This document shows, piece after piece, positions 9,039 to 17,623 of a stretch of DNA of 64,000 nt (the stretch's first letter is position 1; each line of letters opens with the position of its first letter). Source of the DNA: Candidatus Harpocratesius repetitus (GTDB taxonomy: Archaea; Asgardarchaeota; Lokiarchaeia; Sigyniarchaeales; Promethearchaeaceae); the NCBI GenBank assembly GCA_021498095.1, contig JAIZWK010000001.1, positions 1,112,448 to 1,176,447 of the forward strand, read 5' to 3'. Made by a program: the position numbers and the translations under genes. The notes below the pieces were generated by a model. That model worked only from the letters and a program-made list of their open reading frames with translations, did not search any database and had not been told where the DNA came from.

Positions 9039-9392
9039 TTATGCAAATACTTCATTAATAATTGCTTTTACATCGCCTGGTTCTTGAATACTTGAAGTTG
9101 CTTTCACAACTTTTCCATTTCGATAATAAATCGTGAATGGTAATCCGCGGAATCTTCGAACTTCTGGAAGATTTCGAATGATTGCTGCTTCAGGATGATC
9201 GAAAAGAAAATCATTGAACTTAATATCTGGATGCTCACTTTCTAATAATTCCATAATTCCGTAAACAGGGACACACATGGGGCCCATTCGGCCACACACA
9301 ACAACAACTTTCTCATTATTGGCAATCATTTCTTCCAGTTCTGAACTGCTTGTTATATGATGTAAATTTGTATCTAAGGTTGGATAATTCAT
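9039..9392 (-). CDS. Thioredoxin-like protein with atypical CX6C motif, 117 aa
   Basis: Thioredoxin-fold protein: an N-terminal helix, then VVVVCGRMGPMCVPVYGIME where thioredoxins have WCGPC. Next come a strand/helix (KFNDFLFDHPEA), the cis-Pro strand (RRFRGLPFTIYYRNGKVV) and a final helix. The two cysteines are separated by six residues, not two. I place the start at Met 9392 because GGAGG lies eleven bases upstream and the length then equals a normal thioredoxin. The longer ORF (to 9545) has a non-Trx N-terminus. It is probably reduced by the neighbouring trxB product. Confidence 0.78.
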   Translation of the reverse strand: MNYPTLDTNLHHITSSSELEEMIANNEKVVVVCGRMGPMCVPVYGIMELLESEHPDIKFNDFLFDHPEAAIIRNLPEVRRFRGLPFTIYYRNGKVVKATSSIQEPGDVKAIINEVFA

Positions 9393-9403
9393 TTTATTGA
9401 AAA

Positions 9404-9408
9404 CCTCC
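9404..9408 (-). promoter_or_regulatory. Shine-Dalgarno site deciding the thioredoxin-like start
   Basis: A perfect GGAGG on the minus strand, eleven bases before the ATG at 9392. No comparable site precedes the upstream in-frame starts at about 9491 or 9545. Confidence 0.65.
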
Positions 9409-9586
9409 GATGGATAAATGTGCAAAAAATTTGCACAACCATCTACTTTAACTAAATCACGCCTTGCATTTAAAGACCTTGATTTTACCATATCTTTCCT
9501 TATTTTGTTTTTACAAATAATATTGAAGTTAATTCGACAAATCACTTAAATTTATTAAAGTAATATTGATTACAGAAGTGGAATAA

Positions 9587-11290
9587 ATGATAATTAAGTA
9601 TAATAAAGTTTGTTTAAATTGTAAATTAGATCAACTATTTTGTTTTCTATTTATTCTTTTATTTATTATATTTAATTCTATAAACTTTTTGCTTATTTTT
9701 ATTCTTCTCCCGTATAATTCTAATTTAAACTCTTTAAATAATAAAACATTTATTTGTCCCAGAAGTGCTGATGATTCCTTTGAAGATAATGATGATTTTT
9801 CTCATGCAAAACTTATTTCTCCAGGTTTTTATGAAGGATTAACTCAAGGTGATGAAGATTGGTATAAATTCAATATTGAGAAAAATCAACTATTATCTTT
9901 GACTTTGATATATAACTCAAGTAAAGGTTACATTTCTTTCAAATTGATTGATTCTAATCAAAACTTAATACAATATGGAAGCGAACAAGGGGATATAACA
10001 AGCATTACGTACTCAAATTATGCCGTCCAAACATTATATTGTGCTGTCTATGGAGATAACTCAAATTTAAAATATAATTTAAATTTAACACTATCAAATT
10101 CTGACGATGTTTATGAAAACAACGATGACATTTACTCTGCTCCTGAAATATGGACTGGCTTTATTGATGACTTAGTAATTATGGATGGTGATGAAGATTG
10201 GTTCATGTTCTTTGAAGATTCAGATAAAATGGCCAATTTTACTCTTCAATACAATACAAGTCAAGGTGAACTTTATTTATCTATTATCGATCAATCAAAT
10301 ACAATATTGAAATATGATGGAGATCCTAGTGATGGAGTATCATGTACATTTGTACCTGATGAAACAACTTACTATTATATCCGTATTTTTGGTTCAAGCG
10401 ATTACATCAAGTATGGAATAAATTATTCACACCGTTTGGAAGATCCATTTGAATGGAATAATAACTATACAGCGGCGGCGGAATTAATTTTCACCGAGAA
10501 TTTTTATAGTGAAGATTGTTATCTATTTGATCCAGATTGGTATTCGTTGAATCTTCAATCTGATCTGCAACTATCTCTCTCAATTTCAAGCTTTTCAAGT
10601 AACAATTTAAAAATTAATCTATACAACGGTTCTGAAGGTTGTAGTCTACTGAGTTATTATGAAAAAGAATTCTATTATAATAATGCTAATTTTATTATCG
10701 GACCTTATCCGTTTGACTTGCATTTATTTTTCCAAGTCAGTAGTGAGAATTATACTGGAGCGAGCTATTCTTTTAATATAAATAAAATTTTAATAGTTGA
10801 TGATTTTTATGAAGAAAATGATGACATTTTCAATTCTCGTGAAATATGGAATGAAATAGATGATTCTTATTTATATTTATTTCCTTATGATGATGATTGG
10901 TATAAATTAATCCCAAATGCTGGAGAAGAAAATGGAAAGCGGTTATTTTTTAATATCACCACTTCGTTCCTATTAGATGATTTCAATGTGGAAATTTTAG
11001 ATATGGATGGTATTTCATTAATTAATCTTACGAAAAGTGATAATAATTATTTCGGAACCTACGATTTGTATTCTAAAATAAATATTCTTATTCATATTTT
11101 TGCCAATCATAAAAGCATCGTAAGATACAGTCTAAAAATCACGAGCATTAATATCGGGAAATTCTCATATGAAGATCCTTTCGGAATAATTCCAAGCTAT
11201 TCTATTTTTTGGTTTAGTATTATTTCTTTGCTTAATGTTTCATATCTATTTATAAAAAAAAATAGATGTATTTCCCGTGAATTTAGATGA
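9587..11290 (+). CDS. Exported PPC-repeat surface protein, 567 aa
   Basis: There is a signal/anchor segment at residues about 17-45 and a membrane helix near the C-terminus (SIFWFSIISLLNVSYLFI), followed by a short basic tail. The body has four PPC-like beta-sandwich repeats, each opening with a D-x-(F/Y)-E-x-N-D motif. These are DDSFEDNDD (about 60), DDVYENNDD (about 175), EDPFEWNNN (about 285) and DDFYEENDD (about 405), each with a DxDWY turn. Many N-x-S/T sites suggest glycosylation. No peptidase domain is fused, so it is a surface adhesin or binding protein rather than an enzyme. Its stop overlaps the next start by ATGA. Confidence 0.78.
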   Translation: MIIKYNKVCLNCKLDQLFCFLFILLFIIFNSINFLLIFILLPYNSNLNSLNNKTFICPRSADDSFEDNDDFSHAKLISPGFYEGLTQGDEDWYKFNIEKNQLLSLTLIYNSSKGYISFKLIDSNQNLIQYGSEQGDITSITYSNYAVQTLYCAVYGDNSNLKYNLNLTLSNSDDVYENNDDIYSAPEIWTGFIDDLVIMDGDEDWFMFFEDSDKMANFTLQYNTSQGELYLSIIDQSNTILKYDGDPSDGVSCTFVPDETTYYYIRIFGSSDYIKYGINYSHRLEDPFEWNNNYTAAAELIFTENFYSEDCYLFDPDWYSLNLQSDLQLSLSISSFSSNNLKINLYNGSEGCSLLSYYEKEFYYNNANFIIGPYPFDLHLFFQVSSENYTGASYSFNINKILIVDDFYEENDDIFNSREIWNEIDDSYLYLFPYDDDWYKLIPNAGEENGKRLFFNITTSFLLDDFNVEILDMDGISLINLTKSDNNYFGTYDLYSKINILIHIFANHKSIVRYSLKITSINIGKFSYEDPFGIIPSYSIFWFSIISLLNVSYLFIKKNRCISREFR

Positions 11291-12078
11291 TTATGGTGAA
11301 CAAAATGCGAATTGGAACTTTGATCTCAGGAATTTTATGTTGGATCTTTACAGTTATACAACTTCTGTATATATTACCTGTAACACAATCAGCTACGGCA
11401 TATATGGTTAATTATACTGATACTGATTTAACATTTTCTGAAATGAAAGGTGCAATTGCATTGTCGACCATGGAGAAAGCTACACCAATTATGATTTTTT
11501 TTATGTTAGTCTATCTCTCTTGGATTATGTTTTACTTTCAGACATTCTCGACTCGGAAAGGAATTATTATTATTGGCGCTATATGTTCTATAATAGGAAC
11601 ATTAGCTTTTATGTTAACTTGGTTAATTAACCAAATGTATTTAGATCTTTATAAAATTTCATGCGGAATTTTTACATTAGGAATGCTTATGTTTGGATTT
11701 GGGATGATTTCTTATCAAGATCGTTTTAAAATTGGTACTTTTATAGGACCACTAATGGCTCTTATTAGTATATGTGTTTTTGGAATAATGGGAATTTCAT
11801 TTGAATACGATTTAGGTAATCGCTCACCTTTGGATTTAGAAGAATTTATTAATTTACACCTTATCATTCAGAATGTCTATTCTTTTTTAATTGGGGGTTT
11901 CGCAGTCCTTTTCGCTTTTTCAAAACGATATTTATATGAAAAATATGATGAAGAAGAGTTAACGCCAGAAAAAAGTGTATTTGCTAGTTACATAGCATTT
12001 AAACCATCAAAAGACATTAAACAAGAGAAGAGAAGAAAAAAGCAAAAACAAAAAACAAAAATTGATTTTGATTTTTAA
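11287..12078 (+). CDS. Six-TM membrane protein, 263 aa
   Basis: About six hydrophobic segments (residues 8-30, 60-82, 90-115, 120-140, 150-172, 195-215) are followed by a basic cytoplasmic tail rich in Lys/Gln. An extracytoplasmic loop with N-Y-T-D-T-D follows the first helix. I do not recognise the family. The start overlaps the stop of the PPC-repeat surface gene by 4 nt, so the two are translationally coupled and this protein may anchor or assemble that surface protein. Confidence 0.68.
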   Translation: MIMVNKMRIGTLISGILCWIFTVIQLLYILPVTQSATAYMVNYTDTDLTFSEMKGAIALSTMEKATPIMIFFMLVYLSWIMFYFQTFSTRKGIIIIGAICSIIGTLAFMLTWLINQMYLDLYKISCGIFTLGMLMFGFGMISYQDRFKIGTFIGPLMALISICVFGIMGISFEYDLGNRSPLDLEEFINLHLIIQNVYSFLIGGFAVLFAFSKRYLYEKYDEEELTPEKSVFASYIAFKPSKDIKQEKRRKKQKQKTKIDFDF

Positions 12079-12089
12079 TTTTTAGAAAT

Positions 12090-12611
12090 TTATAGAGTAG
12101 ATCCACAGTAGGGGCAGTACTTTGCATTTTGATGTTCTGTTATCTTGGTTCCACATTCTTTACAGAATACAGGATGTATCAGTTCTTCATTTGGACTTTC
12201 AACTGGATTATTTTGATTGATTAAATTCATGCTATTTGATTGGTTAGCAATTGCTACAAGTTGCATTTCACCGGTTGTTTCTGAAAAGGAACCTTGTAAA
12301 TCTCCTGATGCGCGTAGATCTAAAATTATTGCTTTTATATCCTTCTTTGAAATTCCAGTATTATCTTGAATTTCTTCTAAAGTAACATTTGGTTTATGTA
12401 TAAATTCCGAGAGAACAATTCTGCGTAATTTTTTCCTATTGATTATGGCATAATATTGAGTAGAAAATATGCTTAAAGCTATACCTATCCAAATCAATCC
12501 TATCCATGATTTTTCAATTATTGTAGTTATGCCCCAGTATGCAAAGGCACCACCAATTATTAAACTGCAATATGAAAATCCTTCAGAATATTGGTTTTTT
12601 TCGTATTTCAT
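12090..12611 (-). CDS. Two-TM, winged-helix and zinc-ribbon protein, 173 aa
   Basis: Two membrane helices lie at residues about 12-30 and 33-52. A winged-helix-like domain (KPNVTLEEIQDNTGISKKDI followed by ILDLRASGDLQGSF) spans about 70-115. A linker and a terminal zinc ribbon (FCKECGTKITEH...KYCPYCGSTL) end the chain. This looks like a membrane-tethered regulator. A decayed copy of the same gene lies at 19907-20334. The gene is convergent with the membrane-protein gene at 11287 (11-bp gap) and divergent from the TPR gene. Confidence 0.72.
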   Translation of the reverse strand: MKYEKNQYSEGFSYCSLIIGGAFAYWGITTIIEKSWIGLIWIGIALSIFSTQYYAIINRKKLRRIVLSEFIHKPNVTLEEIQDNTGISKKDIKAIILDLRASGDLQGSFSETTGEMQLVAIANQSNSMNLINQNNPVESPNEELIHPVFCKECGTKITEHQNAKYCPYCGSTL

Positions 12612-12804
12612 ATAATTTCACTCCGTGAAAAAAGTGATATAATCATTTTTTTTTATTACATCCTTTTTAAGATATCTACAAATTAAAAAGAAATGGAATC
12701 CATTTTTTAGCAATAAATTTCTAGTAAAAAATAATCCATTATCATTAATGATTATAAAATTTTTTAGGCTTTTAAAGTACAATTTTATTAAGAGAAGAAC
12801 AACC

Positions 12805-14931
12805 ATGGATGGGGAAGAATATCGAGTATCAGCAAAAAAAATCATACAAAACCTATCATTTGGAAACTCTCAATTTATTCAAAAAATCAAAGAAGATATT
12901 TCTATTAGGCTAAATCAGACAGATTATCCATTCGAACTATTTATGGAGATAATAGAATATAAAGAATTATGGAATAATCAGGAATTCAAAGTGATTAATG
13001 ATCAATTACAATTGTTATTTGAATGGGCTAAAAAAAATTCATTAGAAGGTATTGAGATTAAATTTCATGTCGCAAAAATTAGATTTTTTATTAATATTTC
13101 AAAATTTCATGATGCTATTTCATATATTCGCTAAATTCTCCCCAAAATTGAAAGAGTTCACGATTTACCATTAATAGGTTTGACATATAGTTATCAAATA
13201 TTAGCATACCAACGTTTAGGGCAATTTAATAAAGCAATCGCTAACGGTACCAAAGTTATAGAGCGATTGGAGAAAGAACCTAAAAAAATTGAATTCGATC
13301 TAGTATTAATTCGCTTATATAACAATTTAGCAATTTCCTATGAAATGATTGGTTTAGTAACCCATGCAGAAAAGTATTATCACAAATCTCACGAATTTTG
13401 TAAAAAATATCAATTTATAAAAGGACTTATAATTACTCTAAGTAATTTAGGTGATACTGCCCTAATCCAAGGAAAATATCAAAAAGCACAAAATTATTAT
13501 GAAAAAGCAATAGAACAATGTGATCATATACAAGATTTAAGATTAATGGGATTGCTTTTGAAAAATTCTGCAAAAATCTGGATTGAACGTGGAAAATTTA
13601 ATAAAGCAGAACGTTTATTACAAAATGCAATTGAATTATTAAAAACAAATCAATATTATAACCAACTTATCGATGCTTATCTATTATATGCTAATCTACA
13701 TATTTTAAAGGGAAATTTTAAGCAAGCTCTTATCTTTTTAAAAAAAGGAAATCAATTCATTTTAGAATACAATATTCGAGATAGGGAGATCTCTATTTTA
13801 TTGATGATGGCGGAAGTTTGGTTGAATATGGGTGATATTGATAAATCTTATAATTATTTAAAAGAAGTAGACAAAATACTATTAAAAACAAATAATATTG
13901 CAGGTGAAGCTGCAATTTTATTACAAAAAGCTCGGATAAACTTACGTCAAAATCAATTCAATGAAACTGATTTGAGCCTTTATAGAGCAAGTGTATATGG
14001 GGAGCGTGCTTCTAATATTGATTTACAATTTAATATTAAATTGCTTCAGGCGCAAAGTTATATCACACAATATCGCTTATCCAATAATAATTCTTATCTT
14101 TTAAAAGTCAAATCAGTTCTTCAAAATTTAGAATCGTTTACAAATGAAAGGAATTTAATTCCTAAGAATATCAGTGTTAAAACCATTTTAGGCCTTTATT
14201 ATTTAATTATCAAGAAATACGAAATTAGTTTTGATCTATTTTCTCAAGCATTCAAATTAGCTGAAATGATAAATAATCCAACAAAAATAAAATTACTTCA
14301 ACTATGTATGAATATTGCAAAAAATGCAATTGATAAATCTAAATTTGGAAAAATTTCTTCACTAGAGATAATTAATACCGAAGGTTTTTTTATTTCTTTT
14401 ATTTTAGATGAGCTAAAGCAGATTACTCAAAATATTGATCATCAAAATGAACAGAATATTAAAAAAACCAATTTTCCAATAATCATTTACCGTATAGATG
14501 AAAAAGAGGGAATTATTGTCGAAAAAACCTTCAAATTAAATGAAAATGATCCAAATTGGCAAAGTAATATTACTTTATGTGGCACATTATATGCAACAGC
14601 ATTAGGGCAAGGTAATTATTACCATGAAGGTTTATTTGGAGCTTTACCATTTGGTAATTTGAATTATCGAGCAATGATTTATGCACAGACAAATGTTCTT
14701 CTTGAGAATAATAGCAAAAATAAGAAAAATTATCTACACTCTAAACATCAAGATTATTTTTTAGTTACCTTTCTATTTCCTCTTAGATTTAGCCATAAAT
14801 TTACAGATATTTCACGTTTTGAACCAATATTTAGGAAATATTTCAAATCTATTCGTTGTTATTCTGATTTTTCTTCCCAATGGTTAAATTCTCTTCAACA
14901 AGCCATTTTATCAAATATCTCTGAGCTTTAA
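12805..14931 (+). pseudogene. TPR-repeat protein interrupted by one in-frame TAA
   Basis: A single reading frame runs from ATG 12805 to TAA 14929-14931, about 708 codons, broken only by TAA at 13132-13134. Both sides are in the same frame, and the TPR pattern continues across the stop (FHDAISYIR, stop, ILPKIERVHDLP). The second part holds at least six TPR units (NNLAISYEMIGLVTHAEKYY, SNLGDTALIQGKYQKAQNYY, and so on). It ends in a non-TPR domain of about 180 residues (YRIDEKEGIIVEKTF ...). TPRs are protein-protein scaffolds. One AAA-to-TAA type substitution would explain the break, so it is a very recent pseudogene or an assembly error. A start at 12748 is less likely, as a TATA-like TTATAAAAT lies there. 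Confidence 0.8.
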
Positions 14932-15074
14932 AATTTCTAATATAACAAAAATTTCAATAATAAATCGATAGATTCCTTTTTTTATTACAAAGAAATTGTA
15001 TCTATAATAATGAATGAAGAAATTGTTCATATGAAATTCTCATTTCCTGTTCCCTTAATTTTCTTTCAAGTTTT

Positions 15075-15758
15075 TTACTGACTCTTGTCTGAGTTGTTTA
15101 ATTTTTCTATTGGGACAATTGTATGAAATAAAAGATAAGAGAATTTCTCTTTTCCGAGATTTTGTGGATCAAAAAGATGTTTTTCTTGTAATTCTGCATA
15201 GAATTTTTGAGAAAATTCAAACAATCTTGTAAGGTATAATTCACGCTGCTTTTCTGTCATGACTGAAAGAGACATGAATAGTTTTGGATCTTGAAAGTCA
15301 AGAATTTCAACTAAAGGTTTATTAGGATTTTGCGTAATTACCGATAAAATTTTCTGAGTTTTTTGAATTATTTTAATCATGAATACTAAAATTGAATTGT
15401 AAGTCTGGGAAATTGTCTTAAATAACTCTTGTTTTTGGATATCTGAAAGTTTTTGAAGATCTTGCATTGAATACTTTGGAAATTGAAGTAGTTTTTGCAT
15501 ATTCACTGAATAATATTTAGCTGGAATATGACTTCTCACTTTTACTTCTTTGGATTCTTTAATCAATTCACTGCGTTTTAAGAGTTGAAGATGTCGGTGG
15601 ATTGTCGATCGACTTTTTTGAATATATTCTTCTAATTGACTTAAAGTTAATTCTTGATAAATGAATAAAGATAGGATAATCTCGAAATTTGTTTCATCTG
15701 CCAACAATTTTGTGAGATCATCAATATTTTCTATGTTGTTTTTTTCATTCCCTGACAT
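15075..15758 (-). CDS. ArsR-like winged-helix transcriptional regulator, 227 aa
   Basis: The N-terminal winged helix is residues 10-80: LLADETNFEIILSLF, helix-turn-helix LSQLEEYIQKSRSTIHRHLQ, wing KVRSHIPAKYYSV. The C-terminal half is a long helical region (MSVMTEKQRELYLTRLFEFS) that probably dimerises or binds ligand. It is divergently transcribed from the ABC exporter operon across a 153-bp spacer, the usual arrangement for a local repressor of a transporter. The effector is unknown. Confidence 0.8.
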   Translation of the reverse strand: MSGNEKNNIENIDDLTKLLADETNFEIILSLFIYQELTLSQLEEYIQKSRSTIHRHLQLLKRSELIKESKEVKVRSHIPAKYYSVNMQKLLQFPKYSMQDLQKLSDIQKQELFKTISQTYNSILVFMIKIIQKTQKILSVITQNPNKPLVEILDFQDPKLFMSLSVMTEKQRELYLTRLFEFSQKFYAELQEKHLFDPQNLGKEKFSYLLFHTIVPIEKLNNSDKSQ

Positions 15759-15911
15759 TTATTTGAAAACTCCTGGCAGTAACAAATTTTAAATGAAAAT
15801 GTCCCATATATTACATATTTTTTGTATATTTCAAAATATATATATTTTTGGGATATATAGAAATAATTTGATTAATATTCAATTTTTAATTAGGAGAGAA
15901 TACAGAAAAAG
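15759..15911 (+). promoter_or_regulatory. Divergent promoter region of regulator and ABC exporter
   Basis: A very A+T-rich spacer containing several TATA-like runs (ATATATTAC, AAAATATATATATTTTT) near its middle. It ends with GGAGAG shortly before the ABC start. Both genes must start here. I could not find a convincing inverted-repeat operator, though two CCCATATAT / GGGATATAT half-sites (about 15803 and 15850) are present. Confidence 0.45.
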
Positions 15912-16925
15912 ATGTCCAAAATATCAACTGTCCCTCAAGAAACTGAAGAGTTCTCTTTAATAGAAGATGGTTCATTGGATAATAATTCTATTCTTTTAGA
16001 ATTACGGCAAGTTTCCAAAAAATATGGAGACTTTCCTGCATTAAACTCTATTAATTTAAAACTCAGAAAAGGTGAAGTTTTCGGATATATCGGACCCAAT
16101 GGCGCAGGAAAGACCACGACTATTAAAATAATTGTTGGATTAATCCGAAACTTTGAAGGAACCATAATATTTAATGGTAAATCTTTGTCAAAATCTGAAG
16201 ATTCAATTCATCAATTTTTAGGATATCTTCCTCAAGATGTTGGATTTCAATCTTGGCGTACGGTAAATCACTTACTGGAAACATTTGGAAAATTATCTGG
16301 TGTCGCCAAAACTGAATTATCTGCACGTATTGATTCAGTTTTAGAAATGGTTGGATTAAAAGAAGTAAAGTATAAGAAAATTATTCATCTTTCAGGAGGA
16401 ATGCAGCAAAAGTTACGGTTAGCACAAGCACTACTTCACAATCCTCCATTTTTAGTTATGGATGAACCGATGACTGGTCTGGATCCCAGCAGTCGCTATC
16501 AAATGAAGAAGATCATTCGCAAATTGGCAGAGCAAGGAATAACAATCTTTCTTTCAAGTCATATTCTTAGTGAAGTTCAAGATATTGCTGATCGTATAGG
16601 AATTCTTAATCGGGGCCGAATACTAAACGTAGGAACGCCACAAGAGCTCCAAAAGAGATTCATGGTGGATCATCAAATAGAAATCTTACTTGAAGAATCC
16701 GACAAAACACAGCCTTCCTTTTCAGAAATTCCAATGGTAACAAAAATCGAAAAAAAGCGTTCATATCACTATGTAATATCAATTTCCAACACTGCTGACT
16801 TAGATTCTGCAATTTCACAAATTTTACAAATGTTGGTAAATCAAAAAAGTGCAGTTCGAAAAGTAGAGCTGAAGCAACCATCCTTAGAAGAAGTTTATCT
16901 AAAATACGTGGAGGAAGATAAATAA
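15912..16925 (+). CDS. ABC transporter ATP-binding protein, 337 aa
   Basis: Exporter-type ABC ATPase (ABC-2/CcmA-like). Walker A is GPNGAGKTTT near residue 63, the Q-loop is YLPQDVG, the signature LSGGMQQKLRLAQAL, Walker B FLVMDEPMTGLDP and the H-loop LSSHIL. A C-terminal extension of about 90 residues is typical of drug/lantibiotic or Na+ exporters. An N-terminal extension of about 28 residues precedes the domain. It lies 3 bp before the permease gene, so the two form one transporter. The substrate is not evident. Confidence 0.9.
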   Translation: MSKISTVPQETEEFSLIEDGSLDNNSILLELRQVSKKYGDFPALNSINLKLRKGEVFGYIGPNGAGKTTTIKIIVGLIRNFEGTIIFNGKSLSKSEDSIHQFLGYLPQDVGFQSWRTVNHLLETFGKLSGVAKTELSARIDSVLEMVGLKEVKYKKIIHLSGGMQQKLRLAQALLHNPPFLVMDEPMTGLDPSSRYQMKKIIRKLAEQGITIFLSSHILSEVQDIADRIGILNRGRILNVGTPQELQKRFMVDHQIEILLEESDKTQPSFSEIPMVTKIEKKRSYHYVISISNTADLDSAISQILQMLVNQKSAVRKVELKQPSLEEVYLKYVEEDK

Positions 16926-17588
16926 ATGAGCTTGAAGTTACTATTTTTGGATGAATTAAAAGGTTTTTATAAATCAAAAGTTATGTTGGTCCTATGGATT
17001 GGAATGCCTCTACTGAGTATTGTAATACATTCACTTCAACCTGAGACTGAAGGAATTCCACTTACTATATTTATTAGTTTAATGATTTCATCACTAAGTG
17101 GAACACTAGCATCAGTAATGTTGAGCACAACAATTGTTGCAGAGAAGAACCAGCATGTTTATGATCTTTTCTTGATCCGTCCTGTAAAATCTTGGCATAT
17201 TATGCTGGCAAAGTGGCTGGCTGTTTATTTTTGCATTTTAATTGCTACAACGTTAAGTATTGGAGTAGGAATTATATTTGACTTAGTAAATACTGATGTT
17301 CCTTTTAAAATTCTTATAGATGGTTTATGGGATTCATTAGCGATTAGTTTAAGTGCCATGGCAATTGCTTGCTCCCTTTCTGTTTTAATTGGAATCTTGG
17401 TCAATTCAACAATGGTAGCTGCAATTTTAGCAATTTATTTTGGAAACCAGTTAAGCATGTTGGCAGTATTGCCAGGAATATTCTTTGAAAACATTAATAC
17501 AGTTTGGTATTCAATTGGTGTTGGATTTTGTGCGACAATCATTGTGAATATTACGATATCTTTAGTGTTGACTCGAAAGAAATTGTAG
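16926..17588 (+). CDS. ABC-2 type permease, 220 aa
   Basis: Hydrophobic protein with six predicted membrane helices (about 18-35, 45-70, 95-120, 140-165, 165-185, 195-215). It is the membrane half of the exporter encoded with the ATPase immediately upstream. Two copies would form the dimer expected of half-size ABC-2 permeases. Start ATG 16926 directly follows the ATPase stop. A degenerate group II intron lies 35 bp after the stop. Confidence 0.82.
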   Translation: MSLKLLFLDELKGFYKSKVMLVLWIGMPLLSIVIHSLQPETEGIPLTIFISLMISSLSGTLASVMLSTTIVAEKNQHVYDLFLIRPVKSWHIMLAKWLAVYFCILIATTLSIGVGIIFDLVNTDVPFKILIDGLWDSLAISLSAMAIACSLSVLIGILVNSTMVAAILAIYFGNQLSMLAVLPGIFFENINTVWYSIGVGFCATIIVNITISLVLTRKKL

Positions 17589-17623
17589 GATCATCTCTAT
17601 AATTTTTTGAATAATTTTTTTTC

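Noticed and set aside
13132..13134. In-frame TAA as a recoded (selenocysteine or pyrrolysine) codon
   Set aside because: Those use TGA and TAG. TAA recoding has no support here, and the residue is at a TPR linker.
15800..15865. Inverted-repeat operator between the ArsR-like gene and ABC exporter
   Set aside because: The CCCATATAT and GGGATATAT half-sites do not form a true inverted repeat when reverse-complemented.
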